This document shows positions 1-8,621 of a stretch of DNA of 64,000 bases, piece by piece (within the stretch, counting starts at the first letter, position 1; each line of letters starts with the position of its first letter). The translations under genes and the position numbers were made by a program. The notes beneath the pieces are model-generated. The model made no database searches, was not told the DNA's origin, and saw nothing but the letters and a program-made list of their open reading frames with translations. Source of the DNA: Fodinicurvata fenggangensis DSM 21160 (GTDB lineage Bacteria; Pseudomonadota; Alphaproteobacteria; Kiloniellales; DSM-21159); NCBI RefSeq assembly GCF_000686045.1, contig NZ_JMLV01000002.1, forward strand, positions 310,001 through 374,000. The letters run 5' to 3'.

Positions 1-1
1 T

Positions 2-1759
2 CCGGATCGGCCGGACCTGAAACGACGCGTCTTTGCCGCCATGATCTTCCTGGTGGCCGCCAAGCTGGCCACGGTGGGTGTGCCGCTGATCTACAAGGCC
101 GCCGTCGACAACCTGACGGCCTTCACCGAGTCCAGCGGGGCGGTCTCGGGCGAACTGCTGCTGCCGGTCTGGCTAATCCTGGCCTATGGCGGCGCCCGCA
201 TCATCTCGCTGTCATTCCAGGAGCTGCGCGACGCGCTGTTCGCCCGGGTCGGCCAGCGCGCGGTGCGCCGGGCCGGACTGCGCACTTTCCGCTACCTGCA
301 TGCCCTCTCGCTGCGCTTTCACCTGGACCGCCAGACCGGAGGCCTCTCGCGGGTCATCGAACGCGGCACCAAGGCCATCGACACGCTTCTGTCATTGGCG
401 CTCTTTTCCATTGTGCCCACGGTCATCGAACTGACCCTCACCGCCGGTATCCTCTGGTGGCTCTATGGCTTCGAGATCGCCGCGGTCACCTTCGTGACCG
501 TCGTGCTTTATATCCTCTACACCTACCGCATCACGGAATGGCGCCTGAAGCTGCGCCGGCGCATGAACGAAAGCGACCAGCAGGCCAACACGCGGGCCAT
601 CGACAGTCTGCTCAACTACGAGACGGTCAAGTACTTCAACAACGAGGAGCGCGAGGCCGCGCGCCTGGACGAGGGACTGCGCGTCTATGAAGGGGCGGCC
701 ACCCAGTCGAAGACCAGCCTGTCCCTGCTCAACATCGGCCAGGCCGCCATCATCTCCATCGGCGCCACGAGCCTGATGATCATGGCCGCTTTCCGGGTCT
801 CAGCTGGCACCATGACCATCGGTGACTTCGTGGCGGTCAACACCTACATGATGCAGCTCGCACAACCGCTCAATTTCTTCGGTTTCGTCTATCGTGAGAT
901 CAAGCAGTCGCTGGTGGACATGGAGACCATGTTCTCCCTGCTGCGCGTACCGGCCGAGGTCACCGACCGGCCCGATGCGCCGGATCTGAAGGTGGAAGAG
1001 GGCCGGGTCACCTTCGAGGAGGTGCACTTCCATTACCAGCCGGAGCGCGAGATCCTGAAAGGCGTGAGTTTCGAGATCCCGCCCGGACGCAAACTGGCGG
1101 TCGTGGGGGCCAGTGGAGCAGGCAAATCCACGCTCTCGCGCCTGCTGTTCCGCTTCTACGATGTCACCGGCGGCGACATCCGGATCGACGGACAGGATAT
1201 CCGCGAGGTCAGCCAGGATTCCCTGCGCGCCGCCATCGGAATCGTTCCCCAGGACACCGTGCTGTTCAACGATACGCTCGGCTACAACATCGCCTACGGT
1301 CGCCCGGACTGCAGCCGCGACGATGTCGAACGGGCCGCGGCCGTCGCCCAGCTGGACCGCTTCGTCGCCAGCCTGCCCCAGGGCTATGACACCCAGGTTG
1401 GCGAACGCGGCCTGAAGCTCTCTGGCGGCGAGAAGCAGCGCGTGGCCATCGCCCGCATGGTCCTGAAGGAGCCCTCGATCCTGATCTTCGACGAGGCCAC
1501 CTCAGCGCTCGACAGCCAGACGGAGCAAGAGATCCTGAAAAGCCTGAACGAGGTCAGCCGGGCGCGCACCACACTTGTCATTGCCCACCGCCTGTCCACA
1601 ATCGTCGATGCCGACGAGATCGTGGTCCTGGACGCCGGGCGTGTGGCGGAACGAGGCAACCATACCGACCTGCTGGCCCGCGACGGACTTTACGCCGCCA
1701 TGTGGCGACGCCAGCAGGAACAAGCGGAGCAACCGAAGTCCGGGGATTTGCAGCCCTGA
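2..1759 (+). CDS. Atm1-type ABC exporter, half-transporter (5' partial)
   Basis: Heavy-metal/glutathione-conjugate exporter of the Atm1/HMT1 type: an inner-membrane homodimeric half-transporter with a transmembrane domain followed by a nucleotide-binding domain. The frame is open to the left edge, so the N-terminus lies outside; 585 codons are visible. In visible numbering the Walker A motif GASGAGKST is near residue 369, the signature LSGGEKQR near 472, Walker B ILIFDEATSALD near 493 and the H-loop IAHRLST near 530. The transmembrane half contains the ETVKYFNNE stretch typical of Atm1-like proteins, which distinguishes it from generic lipid A exporters. Related proteins export glutathione-linked sulfur or metal compounds; the substrate here is inferred. 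The next gene starts 75 bp downstream on the same strand. Confidence 0.9.
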   Translation, partial: PDRPDLKRRVFAAMIFLVAAKLATVGVPLIYKAAVDNLTAFTESSGAVSGELLLPVWLILAYGGARIISLSFQELRDALFARVGQRAVRRAGLRTFRYLHALSLRFHLDRQTGGLSRVIERGTKAIDTLLSLALFSIVPTVIELTLTAGILWWLYGFEIAAVTFVTVVLYILYTYRITEWRLKLRRRMNESDQQANTRAIDSLLNYETVKYFNNEEREAARLDEGLRVYEGAATQSKTSLSLLNIGQAAIISIGATSLMIMAAFRVSAGTMTIGDFVAVNTYMMQLAQPLNFFGFVYREIKQSLVDMETMFSLLRVPAEVTDRPDAPDLKVEEGRVTFEEVHFHYQPEREILKGVSFEIPPGRKLAVVGASGAGKSTLSRLLFRFYDVTGGDIRIDGQDIREVSQDSLRAAIGIVPQDTVLFNDTLGYNIAYGRPDCSRDDVERAAAVAQLDRFVASLPQGYDTQVGERGLKLSGGEKQRVAIARMVLKEPSILIFDEATSALDSQTEQEILKSLNEVSRARTTLVIAHRLSTIVDADEIVVLDAGRVAERGNHTDLLARDGLYAAMWRRQQEQAEQPKSGDLQP

Positions 1760-1834
1760 AATGAATTCGGAATGCAGAAATAGGCGCCGCTATTCCTTTG
1801 CAGCGACCCAGCACCGAGGATAAATTGCCCGATC

Positions 1835-2881
1835 ATGATGTCCACCCAGAGTAATCCCGAAACGAACCAGGACCACACCATCGATGATCCTCAGCTGGTG
1901 ACCCTGGCCGAACAGCTGCGCGGTGGCAGTCGGCGTGCGCTCGGACGTGCCATCACGCTGGTGGAATCCACACGGCCGGACGACCGGGCGCGGGCTGAAA
2001 ACCTGCTCCAACTGCTTCTGCCCGAGACCGGCAACTCGGTGCGTATCGGCATTTCCGGTGTTCCGGGTGTGGGCAAGTCGACCTTCATCGAGGCCTTCGG
2101 CCTGCACCTGATCGAATCGGGTCATCGAGTCGCCGTGCTGGCCGTGGATCCCTCCTCGCGTCGCACCGGTGGTTCCATCCTGGGCGACAAGACACGCATG
2201 GAACTGCTTTCCCGGGCCCCGGAGGCCTTCATCCGGCCTTCGCCCACTGGCCGCTCCCTGGGCGGCGTTGCCCGGCGCACCCGCGAAGCCATGCTGATCT
2301 GCGAGGCCGCAGGCTTCGATCACATCCTGGTGGAAACCGTGGGCGTAGGACAATCCGAAACAGCCGTGGCGGAGATGGTCGATCTTTTCCTGTTGCTACT
2401 GGTGCCGGGCGGAGGCGACGAGCTGCAGGGCCTGAAGAAGGGCATCGTCGAACTGGCCGACCTCGTGGTGGTGAACAAGGCCGATGGCAATCTGAAGGAC
2501 GCCGCCCGTCGTGCCGTGGCCGAATACAAGTCTGCGCTGCGCATGTTGCGCCCCCTGACAGAGGATTGGCAGGTGCCGGTCCTTTCCTGCTCCGCCCTGG
2601 AGAAAACCGGCTTCGAGGCAGTCCAGCACCGTATCGGGGATTATCTCGGCACGCTTGGCGAAGCCGGGCTGAGCGCCAAACGCAAAGCCCAGGCCCGGGA
2701 CTGGATGTGGAACGAAATCGACGAGGAACTGCGCCTGGCATTTCGCCGCGACCCACAGGTTGCATCCCTCCTGGAGCAGGTGGAAGCCGACGTGACCCAG
2801 GGCCGCCTGCCGCCCGGACGCGCCGCACAGGAACTCCTGAACGCCTTTCTGGGCGCGCAGAGGCAAGAGGATAAAGAATGA
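1835..2881 (+). CDS. meaB: MeaB/ArgK family GTPase (methylmalonyl-CoA mutase chaperone)
   Basis: SIMIBI-class GTPase that in characterised bacteria loads and protects the B12 cofactor of methylmalonyl-CoA mutase; older annotations call it ArgK or LAO/AO transport ATPase. Length 348 aa, normal for the family. P-loop GVPGVGKST near residue 75, followed by DPSSRRTGG, ETVGVGQSE and the guanine-specificity motif NKAD. ATG at 1835 and ATG at 1838 are both possible starts; a GAGGA lies about 15 bp upstream. Its stop overlaps the following MFS gene by ATGA, so the two are probably cotranslated. No mutase gene is in the window, so partnership with that enzyme rests on family knowledge only. Confidence 0.9.
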   Translation: MMSTQSNPETNQDHTIDDPQLVTLAEQLRGGSRRALGRAITLVESTRPDDRARAENLLQLLLPETGNSVRIGISGVPGVGKSTFIEAFGLHLIESGHRVAVLAVDPSSRRTGGSILGDKTRMELLSRAPEAFIRPSPTGRSLGGVARRTREAMLICEAAGFDHILVETVGVGQSETAVAEMVDLFLLLLVPGGGDELQGLKKGIVELADLVVVNKADGNLKDAARRAVAEYKSALRMLRPLTEDWQVPVLSCSALEKTGFEAVQHRIGDYLGTLGEAGLSAKRKAQARDWMWNEIDEELRLAFRRDPQVASLLEQVEADVTQGRLPPGRAAQELLNAFLGAQRQEDKE

Positions 2882-4092
2882 CCACCATCACCCCGTCCGC
2901 GTTTGCCTTCCCCGGCTTCCGCAACGTCCTGCTGCTGTCCATCTGTCAGGCGATCTATCTCTCCTGTGCCATCATCGGCGTGACCATGACCGGATTGGCC
3001 GGGGCCGAGATGGCGCCCACACCGGCCCTGTCCACCCTGCCATTTACCCTGCTGACCGTGGGTACGGCCCTGTCCACCATTCCCGCGTCCTTCCTGATGA
3101 AGGCCTGGGGACGCCGGCCGGGCTTCGTCCTGGGCAACCTGGCCGGTGTTTTGGGCGGCGGCCTGTCCACCTGGGCCATCCTGCAAGGCAACTTCCTGCT
3201 GTTCTGCTTCGCCAATCTCTTCCTGGGCACCTTCCAGGCCACCGCGCTGTATTACCGCTTTGCCGCGGCCGAGGTGGTTTCACATGACGTCCGGGCACGC
3301 GCCATTTCCTATGTCATGGCCGGGGGTGTCGTGGCCGCGATACTCGGACCCGTCATCTCGGTCTGGACCCGCGGCCTGCTGGCGCCGGTGGACTATGCCG
3401 GCTCCTTCCTGGCCCTGGCAGGACTGGCCCTGCTTGGCAGCGTGATTGCAGCCCTGGTCCAGGTTCCGCCAAAGCAGGAAAGCGAAATCAATGGCAGCGG
3501 ACGCCCGCTGCTGACCATCCTGCGGCAGCCCCGCGCTTTTGTGGCCATTGCCAACGGCGTGGCCGCCTATTCCGTCATGGTGTTCGTCATGACGGCCACA
3601 CCGCTGGCCGCCGTGCATCACGACCATGGTGTCGATGCCGCCAGCTGGATCATCCAGGCGCATGTCTTCGGGATGTTTGCGCCGGCGCTCATCACGGGCT
3701 CGCTGATTGCGCGCTACGGCCTGTTCTCAATCCTGCTCTCGGGCTGCCTGATGCTGCTGGCCAGTGCGGCGGTGGCCATAGCGGGGGTCTCGCTGGCCCA
3801 CTTCTGGATTTCCCTGCTGCTGCTGGGCGTCGGCTGGAATTTCATGTTCATCGGCGGCACCACCCTGCTGACCGAGGCGCATCGCCCCGAGGAAAAGGCC
3901 AAGACCCAGGCGCTCAACGAATTCATGACCTTTGCCATCGTGGCCGTGGCCTCGGGTTCGTCCGGCGCCGCCTTCTATGCAGCCGGCTGGACCGTCATAA
4001 ACATGGCCGTTCTGCCCTTCCTGGCACTGACCGGCCTGCTGACACTGGTCTATCGTTCTCATATGCCCGCTACAGAGGAGAAACCGGCCTGA
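2878..4092 (+). CDS. MFS transporter
   Basis: Major facilitator superfamily permease, 404 aa, with about twelve hydrophobic segments running the whole length. A basic loop KAWGRRPG between early helices fits the MFS loop 2-3 signature, and LTEAHRPEEKAKTQALNEF fits the equivalent loop of the second half. The start codon overlaps the meaB stop (ATGA), indicating translational coupling. Substrate is unknown; coupling to meaB might hint at cobalamin or organic-acid metabolism, but this is only a guess. A stem-loop lies about 60 bp after the stop. Confidence 0.85.
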   Translation: MTTITPSAFAFPGFRNVLLLSICQAIYLSCAIIGVTMTGLAGAEMAPTPALSTLPFTLLTVGTALSTIPASFLMKAWGRRPGFVLGNLAGVLGGGLSTWAILQGNFLLFCFANLFLGTFQATALYYRFAAAEVVSHDVRARAISYVMAGGVVAAILGPVISVWTRGLLAPVDYAGSFLALAGLALLGSVIAALVQVPPKQESEINGSGRPLLTILRQPRAFVAIANGVAAYSVMVFVMTATPLAAVHHDHGVDAASWIIQAHVFGMFAPALITGSLIARYGLFSILLSGCLMLLASAAVAIAGVSLAHFWISLLLLGVGWNFMFIGGTTLLTEAHRPEEKAKTQALNEFMTFAIVAVASGSSGAAFYAAGWTVINMAVLPFLALTGLLTLVYRSHMPATEEKPA

Positions 4093-4150
4093 AGGACGTA
4101 CATTCAACGCCGGAAGCGTTGATGCCACTGGAGGACTGGATTAGAGTTTT

Positions 4151-4170
4151 GCCCGAACCCGCTTTCGGGC
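4151..4170 (+). terminator. Stem-loop between MFS gene and aspartate aminotransferase
   Basis: Seven-base-pair perfect stem, GCCCGAA pairing with TTCGGGC around a six-base loop. It is followed by a run rich in T and C (about 4175-4197), not a pure T tract. It could be a weak terminator for the meaB-MFS unit or part of the leader of the next gene, whose ATG is 50 bp further on. Confidence 0.35.
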
Positions 4171-4216
4171 GGGGATTTCATTTCCTTTCGTTCTTTTAAC
4201 TGCAGGACACCCCTGA

Positions 4217-5422
<1,206 letters not shown>

Positions 5423-5464
5423 GGACCTGAACGGGGCGGACGGGAGACGCGGAGTGCCGCGGCC

Positions 5465-6625
5465 GTGAAGGGCCTGGCCCTGCGGCTCCGAATCCGGGCA
5501 GCCTGGCGCGCCCTGCGCAACCGTAGTGTCGCCCTGAAACTTTCGGTCCGGCTGATCGTGGCTGGTCTGCTGGGGATGCTGGTGGCCAGGCTTGCCGACC
5601 TGCCCCAGGACTACTGGATCGTGATTGCAGCCCTGCTGGTGGTGCAGGGCAGCGTCGGAGCGACCCTCGTCACGGGCCGCGATCGCATGATCGGGACGCT
5701 CTTCGGCGCCCTGGCCGGCGGACTGGTCGCCCTGCTGCTGCAGCCGGAAACCATGGAGGAGCGCAGCCTGGCGGTGATCATCACCCTGGGTCCGCTGGCG
5801 GTTCTGGCCGCCTTTCGCCCGCCCATGCGCATTGCTCCGGTCACGGCGGCCATCGTTCTTCTGGCCGACCCCAGTCATACCCATATCGTGGAATCGGCAG
5901 CGTACCGGGTCCTGGAAATCTTCATCGGCACCCTCATCGGTTTTGCCGTCTCGCTCTTCGTCCTGCCTGCCCGGGCGCACAAGCAACTGGTCGGCCAAGC
6001 GGCCCAGAGCCTGCGGCTGATGGAGGACCTGCTGCGCCATTACGAGAACTCCTTCGGACAGAAGCCTCCGGACGACCGGCTCGACTCCCTTCACGAACGC
6101 CTGCGCACCCTGCTGGCGGAAGTCGAGACCACAGTGGGCGAGGTGCGCCGGGAACGCGCCAACCGCATGGCCGAAGCGCCGGATCCCGAACCGCTGGCCC
6201 GCAACCTCAGGCGCCTGCGCAGCGACGTGGTTTTCATCGGGCGGACCCTGGCACAGCCCATGCCCCGTCCCGTCGCCACACGCCTCTCGCCGGTATTCGA
6301 GGAAGTGGCCGAAACAATTCGCAGTCATCTGCGCCAAGCCGCGCGTGCCTATGAAACGGCCGCGCCTCCTCCGTCGCTGGCGGATGTGGAGGCCGCCCTG
6401 GCGCATTTCTCTGATGCGCTGGAACAGATACGCTACCAACACCTGACCCAGCCGCTCCCAACCACGGAGGTGGGACAGATCTACGCCCTGCCCTTTACCC
6501 TGGACAACTTCCAGGAAAACCTGCGCGATCTGGATGCCCGCATCGCCGAGCGGCAGTCCGACCCGCGCCGCAGCCTCGACAAGGAGCGCAAGGGCGATCC
6601 GCAGACCGGTCAACAGCCGCAGTGA
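5465..6625 (+). CDS. FUSC family inner-membrane protein
   Basis: Protein of the fusaric acid resistance / aromatic acid exporter superfamily, 386 aa. The N-terminal half holds about six transmembrane segments (residues 25-175, for example LIVAGLLGMLVARL and VIAALLVVQGSVGATL). The C-terminal half is hydrophilic, arginine and leucine rich, and probably helical in the cytoplasm (about 180-370). The start is GTG at 5465 within a short gap after aatA. No membrane-fusion or outer-membrane partner is nearby, so this is a stand-alone single-domain FUSC protein rather than an AaeAB-type efflux set. Substrate unknown. Confidence 0.75.
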   Translation: MKGLALRLRIRAAWRALRNRSVALKLSVRLIVAGLLGMLVARLADLPQDYWIVIAALLVVQGSVGATLVTGRDRMIGTLFGALAGGLVALLLQPETMEERSLAVIITLGPLAVLAAFRPPMRIAPVTAAIVLLADPSHTHIVESAAYRVLEIFIGTLIGFAVSLFVLPARAHKQLVGQAAQSLRLMEDLLRHYENSFGQKPPDDRLDSLHERLRTLLAEVETTVGEVRRERANRMAEAPDPEPLARNLRRLRSDVVFIGRTLAQPMPRPVATRLSPVFEEVAETIRSHLRQAARAYETAAPPPSLADVEAALAHFSDALEQIRYQHLTQPLPTTEVGQIYALPFTLDNFQENLRDLDARIAERQSDPRRSLDKERKGDPQTGQQPQ

Positions 6626-6705
6626 CGAAAGGACCCTTCCTGCCGTGTTGCCTTTGTTTTGCCCCCGTCCAGTGGTAGTTTGACCGTAATATGCAATTCA
6701 CCTGA

Positions 6706-7308
6706 ATGGATGGAGTGACCTGCGTGTCAAGATCTCAGCCCGCACCTGGCTGGCTACAGCCGGTAACGGACTACGTGCCGCTTACCCTCTTCCTGATCGC
6801 CTACCTGACCACGGATATCCTGACGGCAACGGCCGTCTTGATCGGGGCAACCCTGCTGGCCCTGATCCTCTCCTATTCCGTGGCACGCAAGGTCCCGGTC
6901 CTGGCACTGCTGGCCGCCGGCGTGGTGGCTGTTTTCGGCGGGTTGACCCTGTTCTTCGAGGACGATCTCTTCATCAAGATCAAGCCCACAATCGTGCAGG
7001 TCCTCTTCGCGGCGGCCCTCTATGGCTCCTATCTGTTCGGGCGACCTGTCCTGAAACTGGTGCTGGGCACCGCCTTCCCCCTGAAGGAAGAGGCCTGGCG
7101 CCCATTGACCATCCGCTTCTCGGTGTTCTTCCTGGTCATGGCAGCCGCCAATGAGGTGATCTGGCGCACACAATCCACCGATTTCTGGGTGGCCTTCGAT
7201 ACGATCGGACAGATCGTCATCACCTTCGTCTTCATGATGACGCAGGTCCCCTTCCTGATGCGTCACCAATTGGAAGAGAGCAAGGGCGCCGAAACCCAGG
7301 ACTCCTGA
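6706..7308 (+). CDS. yciB: YciB family inner-membrane protein (septation protein A)
   Basis: Polytopic inner-membrane protein of the YciB/IspZ family, linked in other bacteria to septation and envelope integrity. About 200 aa with five or six hydrophobic segments. The family signature around VTDYVPLTLFLIAYL and the later DFWVAFDTIGQIVITFVFMM are present. The start is uncertain: ATG at 6706 gives 200 aa, but GTG at 6724 sits 8 bases after GGAG (6712-6715) and gives 194 aa starting nearer to the conserved region. Preceded by an 80 bp gap and followed by a convergent oxidoreductase 15 bp away. Confidence 0.88.
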   Translation: MDGVTCVSRSQPAPGWLQPVTDYVPLTLFLIAYLTTDILTATAVLIGATLLALILSYSVARKVPVLALLAAGVVAVFGGLTLFFEDDLFIKIKPTIVQVLFAAALYGSYLFGRPVLKLVLGTAFPLKEEAWRPLTIRFSVFFLVMAAANEVIWRTQSTDFWVAFDTIGQIVITFVFMMTQVPFLMRHQLEESKGAETQDS

Positions 7309-7323
7309 AGAGCAGGCGCCGGT

Positions 7324-8541
7324 TCAAACCACATTCAGTTCGCGGATCGGCCGGTTTTCCAATAGGCGGTTGTAGGAAAAGGCCGAGAGATCCAGGCTGC
7401 GCCAGGCACCGTGGATGACGTGTTCGCTCAGCCCCCGGCCGACGGCCGGGCTCTGCTGCAGGCCATGGCCACTGAATCCGTTCGCAAACAGAAAGTTGGA
7501 AACCTCGGGATGGGGGCCCAGAATGGCATTGTGGTCGAAGCTGTTGACGTCATAGTGCCCGGCCCAGGCGCCGGTAGGACGGATGGCCTCGAAGGCCGGC
7601 ACGCGTTCGGCCAAAAGGGGCCAGAGGCGCTCCTCGAATAGCTCGTGGTTGACCTCCAGGTCATCGCAATCCGGGTCCTCCTCGCCTTCACCCGGGGAAA
7701 TTCCGGTGATGAAACCACCGCTTTCCGGCCGGAAATAGAGCCCGCTGGGGTTAATGACGAGCGGACAATCCGGCAAGGCTTCACGACAGTCGAAGACAAA
7801 GACCTGCCGTTTGCGCGGATGAACGGGCAGCTTCTCGATCCCGGCCATGGCGGCGATATCGGCGGCACGGATTCCGGCCGCATTTACCAGCCAGCCGCAG
7901 GTCAGACTGGCGCCGCTCGCCAGCTTGACCTGGGATACGCGCCCTTGATCGACGGACAGGCCGGATACCTCGTCTTCCAGGTAGGTCGCGCCCAGTTGCC
8001 GTGCCTTGCGGCGGAAGGCCTGCAGCAGGCCATAGGGATCGAACCAGCCCTCGGAAGACAGCCCAAGCGACCCGCCAGCCAGATCATCCACGCGCATCCA
8101 GGGATAACGCGCCTGCAGATCCTCGACTGACAGAAGCGCCGTATCCGCCCCTTCAGCTTTCTGAATCGCATGATTGCTCTCAAGGACCGGACGTCCCTCT
8201 TCCGTGGCCAGGAACAGATAGCCCTTTTCCTGGAAACCGACGTCAGGAACCGTGCCATCAACAGCCAGGTAATCCCCGATGTTGCGCAGGAAGTCCGCCC
8301 CATACTGTGAAATGCGCACGTTCACCGCTGTGGAGAACTGCTGACGGATCGAACCCGCCGAGCGCGCCGTCGCGCCCGTCTGATAGGTCGGGTCTCGCTC
8401 GACCACCGCCACGCGCCCCTGGAAATCCGGATCGGCCAGCAGAAAATAGGCAACCGCACTGCCGATTACCCCACCGCCGGCAATTACCACATCGTAGCTG
8501 TCAGTCGAGTTCCGACCGCTTTCGCCTGACTGACCTGTCAC
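7324..8541 (-). CDS. FAD-dependent oxidoreductase, DAO / glycine oxidase-like
   Basis: Flavoprotein of the D-amino-acid oxidase superfamily, cytoplasmic. The N-terminal dinucleotide-binding motif GGGVIGSAVAYFLL is followed by the ERD acidic end of the second strand and GATARSAGSIRQQFS, typical of sarcosine/dimethylglycine-oxidase-like enzymes. The C-terminal FANGFSGHGLQQSPAVGRG is the FAD-binding end motif of the family. The longest frame begins with TTG at 8547 directly abutting GGGAGG; GTG at 8541, six bases after GGAGG, is better spaced and gives 405 aa. It lies alone between two convergent or divergent neighbours. The specific amine substrate cannot be told. Confidence 0.82.
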   Translation of the reverse strand: MTGQSGESGRNSTDSYDVVIAGGGVIGSAVAYFLLADPDFQGRVAVVERDPTYQTGATARSAGSIRQQFSTAVNVRISQYGADFLRNIGDYLAVDGTVPDVGFQEKGYLFLATEEGRPVLESNHAIQKAEGADTALLSVEDLQARYPWMRVDDLAGGSLGLSSEGWFDPYGLLQAFRRKARQLGATYLEDEVSGLSVDQGRVSQVKLASGASLTCGWLVNAAGIRAADIAAMAGIEKLPVHPRKRQVFVFDCREALPDCPLVINPSGLYFRPESGGFITGISPGEGEEDPDCDDLEVNHELFEERLWPLLAERVPAFEAIRPTGAWAGHYDVNSFDHNAILGPHPEVSNFLFANGFSGHGLQQSPAVGRGLSEHVIHGAWRSLDLSAFSYNRLLENRPIRELNVV

Positions 8542-8621
8542 CTTCAACCTCCCTGGCCGTGTCGGCCGGCGGCCGACGGTTGTTTATGAGGAACCTTAGA
8601 AAGCACAGCACAGGGTGGTGT

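Noticed and set aside
6680-6708. Promoter for yciB (TTGACC with TGAATG at 17 bp)
   Set aside because: The -10 box is poor and overlaps the first possible start codon; too weak to list as a feature.
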